Positions 26,554 through 36,856 of a DNA stretch of 64,000 bases are shown here, piece by piece. Origin of the DNA: Massilia sp. BSC265 (lineage in GTDB: Bacteria; Pseudomonadota; Gammaproteobacteria; Burkholderiales; Burkholderiaceae_D). The position numbers and the translations under genes were made by a program. The DNA is taken from NCBI RefSeq assembly GCF_000740675.1, contig NZ_JPXI01000040.1:98771-162770 (forward strand), written 5' to 3'. Numbering within the stretch: position 1 is the first letter of the stretch; the number at the start of each line of letters is the position of its first letter. The notes beneath the pieces are model-generated. The model was not told the origin of the DNA. It ran no database searches and saw only the letters and a list, made by a program, of their open reading frames with translations.

Positions 26554-26979
26554 ATGCGAAAACTCATCCTTATCTTCCTGCTCGCTTGTGCCGCCTGTAC
26601 TACCGAGGCCCTGGACCCGGGCCGCAAGGACGTGGGAACGCCGGCAAGCGCAGCCACGACCGGGGCGGCCGGCGGCGACACCCTGGCACGCATCCGTGCG
26701 CTGGCGGGCGACGCCACCTGCACCGAATCCGGCCAGTGCCGTACGCTGCCGGTCGGGGCCATTCCTTGCGGCGGCCCGGAAAGCTACCTGCCGTATTCGA
26801 CGGCGGGCACCGATGAGAAAGCCTTGCGCACGCTGGGCGAGCAGTTCAAGGCCGAGCGCCAGGCCGCGCACAAGGCGGGCGGCATGATGTCGATCTGCCG
26901 CCACCTGCCCGACCCGGGGGCGGTCTGCGTCAGTGGCCGCTGCCAGCTCGGGGCCGCGTCGCCATCGCTGGCGCGCTGA
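26554..26979 (+). CDS. small cysteine-containing lipoprotein of unknown function
   Basis: Protein of 141 residues. The N-terminal hydrophobic segment ends in LLACAAC, so lipidation at Cys12 (or Cys15) is likely. The mature protein has two cysteine pairs: ATCTESGQCRTL near residue 55 and VCVSGRCQLG near the C-terminus. Disulfides would stabilise it in the periplasm. AIPCGGPESYLPYS lies between them. ATG 26554 has a GAAGGGAAG ribosome site; a longer reading frame from 26365 lacks support because the lipoprotein signal begins here. No known function. It sits between the nuclease and the secretion operon. Confidence 0.7.
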   Translation: MRKLILIFLLACAACTTEALDPGRKDVGTPASAATTGAAGGDTLARIRALAGDATCTESGQCRTLPVGAIPCGGPESYLPYSTAGTDEKALRTLGEQFKAERQAAHKAGGMMSICRHLPDPGAVCVSGRCQLGAASPSLAR

Positions 26980-27161
26980 GCACCGCCAGCCCGCGCCACC
27001 CGCGGCATCCGGTGTGCGGCAGCGCAAGCAGGGGAACAGCACGGCTGTCATAGTGGCGAGCCATGCTGTTCGATGGCAAAAAATAAAGAAATATTGTCTT
27101 GGCATTGAGCGCCGTGGTAGCCTTCAACGCCAAATGAATTGATGTGTACAGGAGTCGGTCG

Positions 27162-27626
27162 ATGTATTCAGGAATGGAACAGGACGTGGGGATGCAAGCT
27201 GCGCCGCGTCGCGCGCGCGGCGCCCAGGCGGGTTTCACCCTGCTCGAGCTGCTGGTAGTGATCGTGATCATCGGCCTGCTCGCGGCCTATGTCGGTCCCA
27301 AGTATTTCTCGCAGCTCGGCAAGTCCGAAGTGACGGTGGCGAAGGCGCAGATCGAAGCCTTCGACAAGTCGCTCGACACCTACCGCCTCGACGTTGGCCG
27401 CTATCCCAGCGCGGAAGAGGGCCTGAACGCCCTGATGGCCGCACCGCCGAGCGCCGGCGCCAAGTGGAATGGCCCCTACCTGAAGAAAGGCGTGCCGCAG
27501 GATCCCTGGGGCCGCCCTTACCAGTACCGTTCGCCAGGCAGCAAGGGTGAATACGAAATCCTGTCTCTCGGCAAGGATGGGCAGCCGGGCGGCACCGGCG
27601 ACAATGCCGATATTTCCTCGAACTGA
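27162..27626 (+). CDS. gspG: type II secretion major pseudopilin GspG
   Basis: Major pseudopilin of 154 residues. A leader of about 24 residues ends at the prepilin peptidase site AG-FTLLELLVVIVIIGLLAAY, with Glu5 present. DVGRYPSAEEGLNAL, GPYLKKGVPQDPWGRPYQY and YEILSLGKDGQPGGTGDNADI are the calcium-site and C-terminal blocks diagnostic of GspG. ATG 27162 is chosen because AGGAG lies at 27150-27154; a GTG at 27144 is in frame. It is the first gene of the secretion operon and is 66 bp ahead of gspF. No prepilin peptidase gene is in the window. Confidence 0.93.
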   Translation: MYSGMEQDVGMQAAPRRARGAQAGFTLLELLVVIVIIGLLAAYVGPKYFSQLGKSEVTVAKAQIEAFDKSLDTYRLDVGRYPSAEEGLNALMAAPPSAGAKWNGPYLKKGVPQDPWGRPYQYRSPGSKGEYEILSLGKDGQPGGTGDNADISSN

Positions 27627-27692
27627 ACGCGTTACCCGATCACGTCACCGTTCCTGATTGTCCAGACTCAAAACACAGCCGGGCCCGCCTTC

Positions 27693-28894
27693 ATGCAGTT
27701 TGCCGTTCGTACCCTTGCGCCCGACATGTCGATCTCGAACCTCGTCGTCGATGCCGCCGACGCGCTCGACGCGCGCCGCCAGGTCGAGGCGCGCGGGCTG
27801 TACGTCAGCGCCGTCGAGCCGGCGCGGTCTTCGCCTTTCGCCGGCCTGGCCGGGTTTGGCCGCAAGGGCGGCGGCAAGCTCTCGCTGGTGCTGTTCAGCC
27901 AGGAACTGCTGGCCCTGCTCAATGCCGGCCTGGGCATCGTCGAGGGCCTGGAAGCGCTGCTCGAGAAAGAAGCCAGCCCGGGCGCGCGCGGCGTGCTCGA
28001 GCGCCTGCTTGCCGGCCTGCGCGAGGGCAAGCGCTTTTCCAGCGTGCTGGCCGCCCAGCCCGACCTGTTCCCGCCGCTGTACGTCGGTATCGTGCGCGCT
28101 GCCGAAGGCACCAGCGACCTGCCGCGCGCACTGTCGCGCTACATCGATTACCAGCAGCGCATCGATACCGTGCGCGCCAAGATCGTCAGCGCCTCGATCT
28201 ATCCCGTGATCCTGCTGCTGGTGGGCGGAGGCGTGAGCGCCTTCCTGATCGGCTACGTGGTGCCGAAGTTCGCCGAGGTTTACCAGGGGGCAGGGCGCAC
28301 GCTGCCCTGGATGTCGCAGCTGCTGCTCGACTGGGGCCAGTTCGCGTCCAGCCATGGCAGCGCGATCCTGGTCGCGGCGCTGCTCGCCATCGTGGGCGCG
28401 GTTGCCGGGGTGCGGCGCCTGGCACGCAGCGGCGGCATCAACCGCCTGCTGGTGCGCTTGCCGGGCATCGGCGAGCGCGCCCGCATCTATGAACTGTCGC
28501 GCCTGTACCTGACCCTCGGCATGCTGACCGAGGGCGGCATCACCATCGTCGGCGCCATCGAAACCGTGCAGCCGATGGTGTCCGGTAACGTGCGCAAGGG
28601 CCTGCTGCATGCGCGCGCCGCGATCGAATCCGGCCAGCCGCTGTCCAATGCGTTCGAAGCGAATGGCCTGACCACGCCGATTTCCTTGCGCATGCTGCGC
28701 GTGGGCGAGCGCACCGGCGACATGGGGCCCATGCTGACCCAGTCGGCCGCCTTCTACGACGGCGAGATCACGCGCTGGATCGACCGCTTCACCCGCACCT
28801 TCGAGCCCTTGCTGATGGCGGCGATCGGCCTGGTGGTGGGGGCGATCGTGGTGCTGCTCTACATGCCGATCTTCGACCTCGCGGGGGACATGTC

Positions 28895-28898
<4 letters not shown>
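27693..28898 (+). CDS. gspF: type II secretion inner-membrane platform protein GspF
   Basis: Polytopic protein of 401 residues with the two repeated cytoplasmic T2SSF domains (about 65-190 and 270-390) and three hydrophobic segments (near 170, 220 and 375). The first repeat contains LFSQELLALLNAGLGIVEGLEALL, and the second ELSRLYLTLGMLTEGGITIVGAIE. It anchors the pseudopilus assembly machine and contacts the GspE ATPase. Its stop overlaps the GTG start of gspE (GTGA), so translation is coupled. Confidence 0.9.
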
Positions 28899-30581
<1,683 letters not shown>

Positions 30582-30589
<8 letters not shown>

Positions 30590-31388
30590 GCCTTTCGGAC
30601 AGTCCCTGCGCCTCGGCATCGCCGCCGACGGCCTGGCCCTGCTGCGCGTGCGCGGCTGGCCGCGCGCCGGCGTGGAGGTGTTGGCCCAGCCGGCGGTCGA
30701 AGCCGGCGCTCCCGATGCGCTGGCCGCGGGCCTGCGCGCGCTGCTGGCGGAAATCGACCCGCGCGGCTGGCCGGTCGGCGTCGTGCTGGCCGACGAGCTG
30801 GTGCGCCTGTGGCAGGTGCCGCCGCCGCAGGGCGCGACGCGCCTGGGCGACCTGCAGGCTGCCGCCGCGCTGCGCCACCAGCATCTGTTCGGCGCGCCGC
30901 CCGTCGAGTGGCGCATCAGCGCCGACTGGGATGCGGCGCGGCCCTTCCTGGCCGCCGCCGCGCCCGAAGCGCTGCTCGCGCTCCTCGAATCGCTGGCGCG
31001 CGAGCACCGCTTCCACCTGGTCGAGGTGGCGCCGCAGTTCGTGGCCGCGATGAACGCCTGGCGCCGCCAGCGCCGTCCGGGCGCCTGGTTCGGCCTGGTG
31101 CACGGCGGCGTGCTCTCGATCGCCGCCTACGAGGGCAGCGTACTGGCTGCGGTGCGCACCGCCGTGATCCCGCAAGGGGCCGACCGCGACTGGCTGGAAG
31201 CCCACGTGGCGCGCGAAGCACTGCGCGTCGGGGTAGGGCGGCCGGAACGCATCCAGCTGTGCGGCGCCGCACCGGGGGGCTGGGCCAGCTCGGCGGGCCG
31301 CCTGAAGTTCGCCTGCACCCTGCTGGAAGACGACAGCGCCGACTGGTCGCCGCACGTGCGCCTGGCGCGCACCGGGGTCGGATCATGA
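30582..31388 (+). CDS. PilM/GspL-like platform protein of the secretion operon
   Basis: Protein of 268 residues. The first part (FGQSLRLGIAADGLALLRV) and WFGLVHGGVLSIAAYEG resemble the two phosphate-loop regions of actin-like PilM/GspL cytoplasmic domains, though weakly. It has no transmembrane segment, unlike classical GspL, so it is closer to a stand-alone PilM. It is followed in overlapping order by PilN-like, PilO-like and PilP/GspC-like genes. That is the gene order of type IV pilus pilMNOP, and it gives most of the support. Expected location: the cytoplasmic face of the assembly platform, bound to GspE and the PilN-like protein. Confidence 0.6.
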
Positions 31389-31957
31389 AGCGCACCAATA
31401 TCGATTTTGCGCCGCGTACGCTGCGACGCGCCCTGTTCCGGGTGCCGCCGCGCTTCGCCGCTTTGTTGCTTCCGACCGCCTGCCTGTGTTTCGTGCTGGT
31501 GGGGCAGGTACGCAAGTACCAGGAAGAGCGCGAAGGGCTGGAGGCACTGCAGGCCGCCATTGCGGCGCGTTCGCAGGCCGCGCGTCCGCTGCCGGTGGCC
31601 GCAACGCCGAAGTTCAGCGTGTCCGACGCCCAGGCGCAGGCCGTCAACGACGCCGTCATGCAGCTCAACCTGCCGTGGCGCGACCTGGTCGAGGCGGTGC
31701 GCGCGGCGACGCCGGGCAACGTCGCCCTGCTGGCGCTGGAACCCGACGCCAGGCGCCGCACCCTGCGCATCACGGCCGAAGCGCGCAACAGCGACGACAT
31801 GCTGGCCTATGTGGCGAAGATGGAGGAGCAGGGCTGGTTCGGCTCGGTGACCCTGGTGCGCCACGAGATCGCCGAGCAGGAACCGAACCGCCCCCTGCGC
31901 TTCCAGCTCAGCGCACAGTGGGGCACCAACGGGGACACAAGCGGGGGCGGCCAATGA
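31385..31957 (+). CDS. PilN-like inner-membrane protein of the secretion operon
   Basis: Bitopic protein of 190 residues. A short basic cytoplasmic N-terminus with FAPRTLRRALFR is followed by one membrane helix (about residues 23-41) and a coiled segment (RKYQEEREGLEALQAAIAAR). A small ferredoxin-like periplasmic domain ends it. This is the PilN/GspL C-terminal layout. It overlaps the upstream gene by four bases (ATGA) and the downstream gene by four. Sequence similarity alone is weak; order and topology carry the call. Confidence 0.6.
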   Translation: MKRTNIDFAPRTLRRALFRVPPRFAALLLPTACLCFVLVGQVRKYQEEREGLEALQAAIAARSQAARPLPVAATPKFSVSDAQAQAVNDAVMQLNLPWRDLVEAVRAATPGNVALLALEPDARRRTLRITAEARNSDDMLAYVAKMEEQGWFGSVTLVRHEIAEQEPNRPLRFQLSAQWGTNGDTSGGGQ

Positions 31958-32529
31958 GAGACATGAGCCTGTCCTCGCTGTGGCTGCGCTTGGTGCTCGT
32001 GGTGCGCCGCATGAATCCGGTCGTCGCCGGCGCGGCCACGCTGGCGCTGGCCGTCATCGTGGCGATCGCCCTGATGCTCAAGGCCCTGCTCGACCTCGAC
32101 GAACAGTACGCGGCGGCGCGCCGCCAGGCCGCCTTGCCGCCGTCCGTCCCTGGTGCAATCGCGCCGCCTCCACCGAGCGCCGACCAGAACCTTGCGCATT
32201 TCTATGCCTCGCTGGGCGGGCGCCGCAACGTCGACCGCCAGCTCAAGACCCTGTTCGCGCTGGCCGAGAAGAATGGCCTGGCCCTGCGCCAGGGCGAGTA
32301 CCGGAGCAGCCAGGACCGGGCAGGGCGCTTCCTGACCTACCAGATCACCTTGCCGGTGACCGGCCGCTATGGCGCGATCTGGCAGTTCGCCTTCGACGCC
32401 CTGCGCGCCTTGCCGCATGCCTCGCTCGACGACGTCGGTTTCCGGCGCGACGCCATCGGCAGCGAGACCGTCGAGGCGCGCCTGCGCCTGACGCTGTACC
32501 TGGCGGCCACCCCTGAGGGAGCGCGATGA
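31954..32529 (+). CDS. PilO/GspM-like inner-membrane protein of the secretion operon
   Basis: Bitopic protein of 191 residues. One transmembrane helix (about 21-45, VVAGAATLALAVIVAIALML) is followed by a proline-rich linker (PGAIAPPPPS) and a small periplasmic alpha/beta domain (YQITLPVTGRYGAIWQFAFDAL) in PilO/GspM style. It would pair with the PilN-like protein as a heterodimer. Start ATG 31954 and the downstream gene at 32526 both overlap their neighbours by four bases. Confidence 0.6.
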   Translation: MRDMSLSSLWLRLVLVVRRMNPVVAGAATLALAVIVAIALMLKALLDLDEQYAAARRQAALPPSVPGAIAPPPPSADQNLAHFYASLGGRRNVDRQLKTLFALAEKNGLALRQGEYRSSQDRAGRFLTYQITLPVTGRYGAIWQFAFDALRALPHASLDDVGFRRDAIGSETVEARLRLTLYLAATPEGAR

Positions 32530-33080
32530 AGCCGCGCCATATCGCGATGAGCGTCGCCCTGGTGGCGGCCACGGTCCTGGTGGTCTTCGGCGACAACTCG
32601 CCGGAGGACGTGGTGGCCGAGCCGGTCGAGCGCGCGCAGCCCACGGCATCCGTTGCAGCCGCGCCCGCCGTTCAAGCCGGCGCCGTACCGGACAACGGCA
32701 AGGATAAGGATAATAGCGTGGCCATCCTGCGCCTCGTCCCGCGCGAGGTGCTCATCGGCGACAGCGGCGACCGTTTCAATGCAGGTGCGAACGGCGTGTT
32801 TGCGCGCCAGGACTGGACCCCGCCGCCGCCTCCGCCGCCGCCCGCGCCGCCGCCTCCGCCGCCAAGCGCACCGCCACTGCCCTTCACCTTCATCGGCAAG
32901 TCGCTGCAGGACGGCGTCTGGGAGATCTACCTTGCCCGCGGCGACCGTACCCATCTGGTGCGCGAGAACACGGTCATCGACGGCATGTACCGCGTCGATG
33001 CGATCAAGCCGCCGGTGCTGACCCTGACTTATCTGCCGCTGAACCAGGTTCAGCAGCTCAATATTGGAGTGTTCGATTGA
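32526..33080 (+). CDS. GspC/PilP-like proline-rich periplasmic protein
   Basis: Protein of 184 residues. It has one N-terminal hydrophobic segment (about residues 8-22), a disordered linker and a polyproline run near residues 98-120 that should be extended. A small C-terminal beta domain (LPFTFIGKSLQDGVWEIYLARG, then VRENTVIDGMYRVDAI) resembles the homology-region domain of GspC/PilP that docks on the secretin. The PPFTFIGK-like start of that domain is typical. Its TGA overlaps the ATG of the secretin gene (TGATG). It probably links the inner-membrane platform to the outer-membrane channel. Confidence 0.65.
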   Translation: MKPRHIAMSVALVAATVLVVFGDNSPEDVVAEPVERAQPTASVAAAPAVQAGAVPDNGKDKDNSVAILRLVPREVLIGDSGDRFNAGANGVFARQDWTPPPPPPPPAPPPPPPSAPPLPFTFIGKSLQDGVWEIYLARGDRTHLVRENTVIDGMYRVDAIKPPVLTLTYLPLNQVQQLNIGVFD

Positions 33081-35113
33081 TGCTTCGTTTCCGGATACAC
33101 GCCCTTGCCCTGGCGGTCGTCCTGATCGGCGGCTGCGCCGGGCAGCGCGCCTACCAGGAAGGCAATGCGCTCGTGGCGCAGGACCAGGTAGGGGCCGGGC
33201 TGGCGAAATACCAGGAGGCGGTGGCCGCCGACCCGGGCAATCCCCGGTACCGCACCGCCTACCTGCGCGCGCGCGACACGGCGGCCAACCGCCTGATCGG
33301 TCAGGCAGAGAGCGCGCTCGCCAACAACCAGGCGGAACAGGCGCTGCAGGATTACCGCCGCGTACTGGCCTTCGATCCGGCCAACGAGCGTGCCAGCAGC
33401 GGCCTGCGCCAGGTCGAGGCCGACCGCCGCCATGGCGCCATGCTGCAGGAGGCGCGCACCGCTTTCGAAAAGGGCCAGCTCGATGGCGCGCGCCAGAAGC
33501 TGGCCGCAATCCTGGCCGAGCGTCCGGCCCACGAGCCGGCGCGGCTCCTGATGCTCGAAATCGACGAGAAGGCGGCCGCGGCGCCGGCCGGCGAGGCGGC
33601 GCTGGCGGCATCCTTCCGCAAGCCGATCAGCCTGGAATTCCGTGACGCGCCGCTGAAGCAGATCTTCGAGGTGATCTCGCGCCACGCCGGCCTGAATTTC
33701 GTCTTCGACAAGGACGTCAAGGCCGACCAGCGCAGCTCGATCTTCCTGAAGAACAGCACGGTCGAAGCGGCTGTCTACTACCTCCTGATGACCAACCAGC
33801 TCGAGCGCCAGGTCATGGACGGCAACACCATCCTGATCTACCCGAACGTGGCGGCCAAGCTGAAGGAATACCAGGAGATGACGGTCAAGACCTTCTTCCT
33901 GGCCAATGCCGAAGCCAAGAGCATCGCCAATACCTTCAAGACCATCCTCAAGTCGCGTGACGTGGTGGTGGACGAAAAGCTCAACCTCGTGATCCTGCGC
34001 GATAGTCCGGAAGCGGTGCGCGTGGCAACCCAGCTGGTGGCGTTGCAGGACGTGCCGGAACCCGAGGTGATGCTGGAAGTCGAGGTGCTGGAGATCAAGC
34101 GCAGCCGCATGGTCGACCTCGGTATTTCCTGGCCGTCCTCGGTCTCGTTCGCGCCGCTGGCCACCATCGACGGCGACCCCGTCAGCATCGACCAGCTACG
34201 CGGCCTGAACCGCGGCAACGTCGGCGTCATCAGCGACCTGACCGCCACCGTCAACGCCAACAAGACCGACGGCGACTCGAATATCCTGGCCAACCCGCGC
34301 ATCCGCGTGCGCAACAAGGAAAAGGCCAAGGTCGTCATCGGCGACAAGATCCCGAACATCTCGACCACGATCTCGTCGGGGGTGGGTGGCTTCGCCTCCG
34401 AGTCGGTCAACTACATCGACGTCGGCCTGACCCTGAACGTGGAGCCGACCATCTACCTGAACAACGAGGTCGGCATCCGCATCTCGCTCGAGGTCAGCAC
34501 CCTGGGCGACTCGGTGACGACCCGTTCCGGCACCGTGGCCTACCGCATCGGCACTCGCTCGGCGACCACCTTCCTTCAGCTCAAGGACGGCGAGAACCAG
34601 GTGCTGGCGGGCTTGATCAGCAACGAAGACCGCTCCAGCGGCAGCAAGGTGCCGGGCATCGGCGACCTGCCCATCGTCGGCCGCCTGTTCGGCAGCACGC
34701 GCGACACCAGCGACCGCACCGAGATCGTGCTGTCGATCACGCCGCGCCTGGTGCGTACGGTGCAGCGTCCGGCAGCCGTCGCTTCCGAATTCGGCGCCGG
34801 CACCGAGGCCAGCTTCCGCCGCCGGCCGGACAGCACGGCGCGCGCGCCGGTGCAACTGCCGGTCGATGCAACCGCCGCCGCGCGTGCGGCGGCTACGGTA
34901 CAGGGCGCGGCACCGGCCAATGGTGCTGCTCCGGCGGCGCCTGTCTCCGTACCACCGTCGCAGCTCCCGGTGACGCCGCAGACCGGTTCGCCGCAATCCG
35001 GCCCGCCGCCATCCATGCCGGCAGCAGTACCGGCACCGAGGGCGGCTCCCGATGCGGCGGTCCAGGTCATCCCGGTCCCACCGCCGCCCGCCAACCAGGC
35101 CACGCAGCAGTAA
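33080..35113 (+). CDS. gspD: type II secretion outer-membrane secretin (GspD-like lipoprotein)
   Basis: Secretin of 677 residues. The lipoprotein signal ends LIGGC (Cys19). Helical, TPR-like repeats (about 20-150) replace the usual N0 domain. An N-domain (SLEFRDAPLKQIFEVISRHAGLNFV, then MTVKTFFLANAEAKSIANTF) and the C-terminal beta-barrel domain follow. That barrel has NPRIRVRNKEKAKVVIGDKIP and VPGIGDLPIVGRLFGS, the secretin signature. The last 110 residues are a Pro/Ala-rich tail. ATG 33080 is used; a TTG lies one codon before. The TPR start is more like MSHA/Flp-type or pilus secretins than classical GspD. Its stop overlaps the next gene (TAATG). Confidence 0.88.
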   Translation: MLRFRIHALALAVVLIGGCAGQRAYQEGNALVAQDQVGAGLAKYQEAVAADPGNPRYRTAYLRARDTAANRLIGQAESALANNQAEQALQDYRRVLAFDPANERASSGLRQVEADRRHGAMLQEARTAFEKGQLDGARQKLAAILAERPAHEPARLLMLEIDEKAAAAPAGEAALAASFRKPISLEFRDAPLKQIFEVISRHAGLNFVFDKDVKADQRSSIFLKNSTVEAAVYYLLMTNQLERQVMDGNTILIYPNVAAKLKEYQEMTVKTFFLANAEAKSIANTFKTILKSRDVVVDEKLNLVILRDSPEAVRVATQLVALQDVPEPEVMLEVEVLEIKRSRMVDLGISWPSSVSFAPLATIDGDPVSIDQLRGLNRGNVGVISDLTATVNANKTDGDSNILANPRIRVRNKEKAKVVIGDKIPNISTTISSGVGGFASESVNYIDVGLTLNVEPTIYLNNEVGIRISLEVSTLGDSVTTRSGTVAYRIGTRSATTFLQLKDGENQVLAGLISNEDRSSGSKVPGIGDLPIVGRLFGSTRDTSDRTEIVLSITPRLVRTVQRPAAVASEFGAGTEASFRRRPDSTARAPVQLPVDATAAARAAATVQGAAPANGAAPAAPVSVPPSQLPVTPQTGSPQSGPPPSMPAAVPAPRAAPDAAVQVIPVPPPPANQATQQ

Positions 35114-35583
35114 TGTCCAGACGCGGCTTCACCCTCATCGAACTGCTGGTCACGCTGGCGATCCTGGCCCTGCTCGGAACGCTGGTGGTGCCGGTGGCCC
35201 AGGTCACGGCCCAGCGCCGCGACGAGGTGGAGCTGCGCCGCGCCCTGCGCGAGATCCGTGCCGGCATCGACGCCTACAAGAAGGCCAGCGACGAAGGCCG
35301 CGTGGCCAAGGCGGCGGGCGCCACCGGCTATCCGCCGCGCCTGGAGATGCTGGTCGAGGGCGTGCGCGACCAGAAGAGCCCGAAGCAGGCCCAGATCTAC
35401 TTCCTGCGCCGGCTGCCGCGCGATCCCTTCCATCGCGATCCCGAGGCATCGGATGCCGAGACCTGGGGCAAGCGCAGCTACGCCAGCGAGCCGGACGAGC
35501 CCAAGGAAGGCGACGACGTCTACGACGTGTACTCGATGTCCGAGAAACCCGGCCTGAACGGCATCCCTTACAACAAGTGGTGA
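35113..35583 (+). CDS. type II secretion pseudopilin-like protein
   Basis: Pseudopilin of 156 residues with a very short leader (MSRRG) cut before FTLIELLVTLAILALLGTLV, with Glu5 in place. The mature part has LRRALREIRAGIDAYKKASDEG and a C-terminal DVYDVYSMSEKPGLNGIPY, comparable to GspG but without its calcium-site block. It is the second of four pseudopilin-like genes in this operon and starts inside the secretin stop. It may be a minor pseudopilin. Confidence 0.82.
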   Translation: MSRRGFTLIELLVTLAILALLGTLVVPVAQVTAQRRDEVELRRALREIRAGIDAYKKASDEGRVAKAAGATGYPPRLEMLVEGVRDQKSPKQAQIYFLRRLPRDPFHRDPEASDAETWGKRSYASEPDEPKEGDDVYDVYSMSEKPGLNGIPYNKW

Positions 35584-35588
35584 GCACG

Positions 35589-35972
35589 ATGCCCCAACTG
35601 AAACGTCTGCGCGCCTTCACCCTGATCGAACTGCTGGTGGTGCTGGGCATCGTGGCCCTGCTGCTGACGCTGGCGGTGCCGCGCTTGTTCCCGAGCATCG
35701 ACAGTACGAAAGAGACCATCCTCGAGGAGAACCTGCGCAATACGCGCGCGGTTATCGACCAGTTCCGCGCCGATACCGGGCGCTATCCGGATTCGCTCGA
35801 GCAGCTGGTGGAGAAGAAGTACCTGCGCGAGCTGCCCATGGACCCGATCACCGAGAGCCGCGAGACCTGGATCGTGGAGCCGCCCCAGGAAGACGAGCAG
35901 GGCGAGGTCGGCAACATCAAGAGCGGCGCGCCGGGCAACGGCCGCAAGGGCAAGCCCTACACGGAGTGGTGA
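35589..35972 (+). CDS. type II secretion pseudopilin-like protein
   Basis: Pseudopilin of 127 residues. The leader of nine residues ends before FTLIELLVVLGIVALLLTLA, where residue -1 is Ala rather than Gly, a tolerated variant. Glu5 is present. RAVIDQFRADTGRYPDSLEQLVEKKYL and LPMDPITES are GspG-like, and the C-terminus ends in a charged tail (GRKGKPYTEW). It is 5 bp after the preceding pseudopilin and one base before the next gene. A role as an accessory pseudopilin is likely. Confidence 0.8.
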   Translation: MPQLKRLRAFTLIELLVVLGIVALLLTLAVPRLFPSIDSTKETILEENLRNTRAVIDQFRADTGRYPDSLEQLVEKKYLRELPMDPITESRETWIVEPPQEDEQGEVGNIKSGAPGNGRKGKPYTEW

Positions 35973-35973
35973 C

Positions 35974-36729
35974 ATGGGTGTGCGTGGTGCGCGATGCTCG
36001 TCCGAGGCCGGGTTTACTTATCTCGGCCTGATCATCTTCGTCTTCATCCTCGGCATGGTCGGCGCCGCCACGCTGAAGATCGGCTCGCTGCTTCAGCGTG
36101 CCCACGCGGAGCAGGAATTGCTGGAGATCGGCTATCAGTTCAGCACGGCGCTGCGGACCTATGCCGAGGCGACCCCGCGCGGCCAGCCGCAACAGCCGAT
36201 GACCCTGCAGGAACTGCTGCGCGACACGCGCTTCCCGAGCCCGCGCCGGCACCTGCGCAAGATCTTCGTCGACCCGGTGGCCGGCAAGGCGGAATGGGGA
36301 CTGGTGCGGATGGGGGGCGAGGGCGGGCGCATCCTGGGTGTCTACAGCCTGTCGCAGGCGGCGCCGCTCAAGCTGGCCAATTTCGACAAGCGCTTCCCCG
36401 GCTTCGAGAACCGCGAGCACATCTCCGACTGGAAGTTCATGGCCGAGCAGCAGAGCGCGGCGGCGCCGCTCGCGCCGGGCGGCAGGCCATCCGGCATGCC
36501 GCCCATGCCGGGCGCCGCGCCGCAGCAGCAGCTTCAGCCCGTGACCACGCCGCCTGCGCCGCAAGTGCCGCAAGTGCCGCCGCAGGAGCGACCGCCCGCA
36601 CCCGAACCCGAACCCGAGCCCCCGAAGGACGAGCCGCCGGCAGAGGAGCCGGAGCCGGACAAGCCGGCCGAACAGGAAGGGAAGGAACAGAGGGAGCCGC
36701 CTGGGCAATCCCAGGATTCCGGGAAGTAG
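35974..36729 (+). CDS. atypical pseudopilin-like protein with Pro/Glu-rich tail
   Basis: Protein of 251 residues. A prepilin-like segment (SSEAG then FTYLGLIIFVFILGMVGAA) has Gly instead of the usual Glu at position 5, so entry into a pilus fibre by the normal rule is doubtful. A conserved-looking domain (about 40-165) contains QELLRDTRFPSPRRHLRKIF and DPVAGKAEWGLV. The last 85 residues are Pro, Glu and Gln rich with no predicted fold. The stop codon TAG lies in the first bases of a GTAGGG repeat (36726). It is the last gene of the operon. It could be a regulator or tip-associated protein rather than a structural pseudopilin. Confidence 0.7.
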   Translation: MGVRGARCSSEAGFTYLGLIIFVFILGMVGAATLKIGSLLQRAHAEQELLEIGYQFSTALRTYAEATPRGQPQQPMTLQELLRDTRFPSPRRHLRKIFVDPVAGKAEWGLVRMGGEGGRILGVYSLSQAAPLKLANFDKRFPGFENREHISDWKFMAEQQSAAAPLAPGGRPSGMPPMPGAAPQQQLQPVTTPPAPQVPQVPPQERPPAPEPEPEPPKDEPPAEEPEPDKPAEQEGKEQREPPGQSQDSGK

Positions 36730-36856
36730 GGTGGTCGGCTTTGCCGACCGCGCGTTCAAACCTGGCAAGATCTGCCCGTGCGCCTGGGGCACCGACAACG
36801 ATCACCGCGTGGGCGGGAAAACAGTCCACTGGACTGTTTTCCCCCGCCTACCCTAC
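36726..36856. repeat. 131-bp REPIN-like element with GTAGGG ends, copy B
   Basis: The ends GTAGGG (36726-36731) and CCCTAC (36851-36856) face each other. The left arm is a hairpin GTCGGC-TTT-GCCGAC, and the right arm is a 14-bp perfect palindrome GGGAAAACAGTCCA/TGGACTGTTTTCCC (36815-36843). It separates convergent genes: the TAG stops of the pseudopilin-like gene (36727) and of murJ (36855-36853) both come from the repeat ends. Read on the minus strand, its first 65 bp match the start of the 133-bp element at 41543 at almost every base. Confidence 0.85.
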
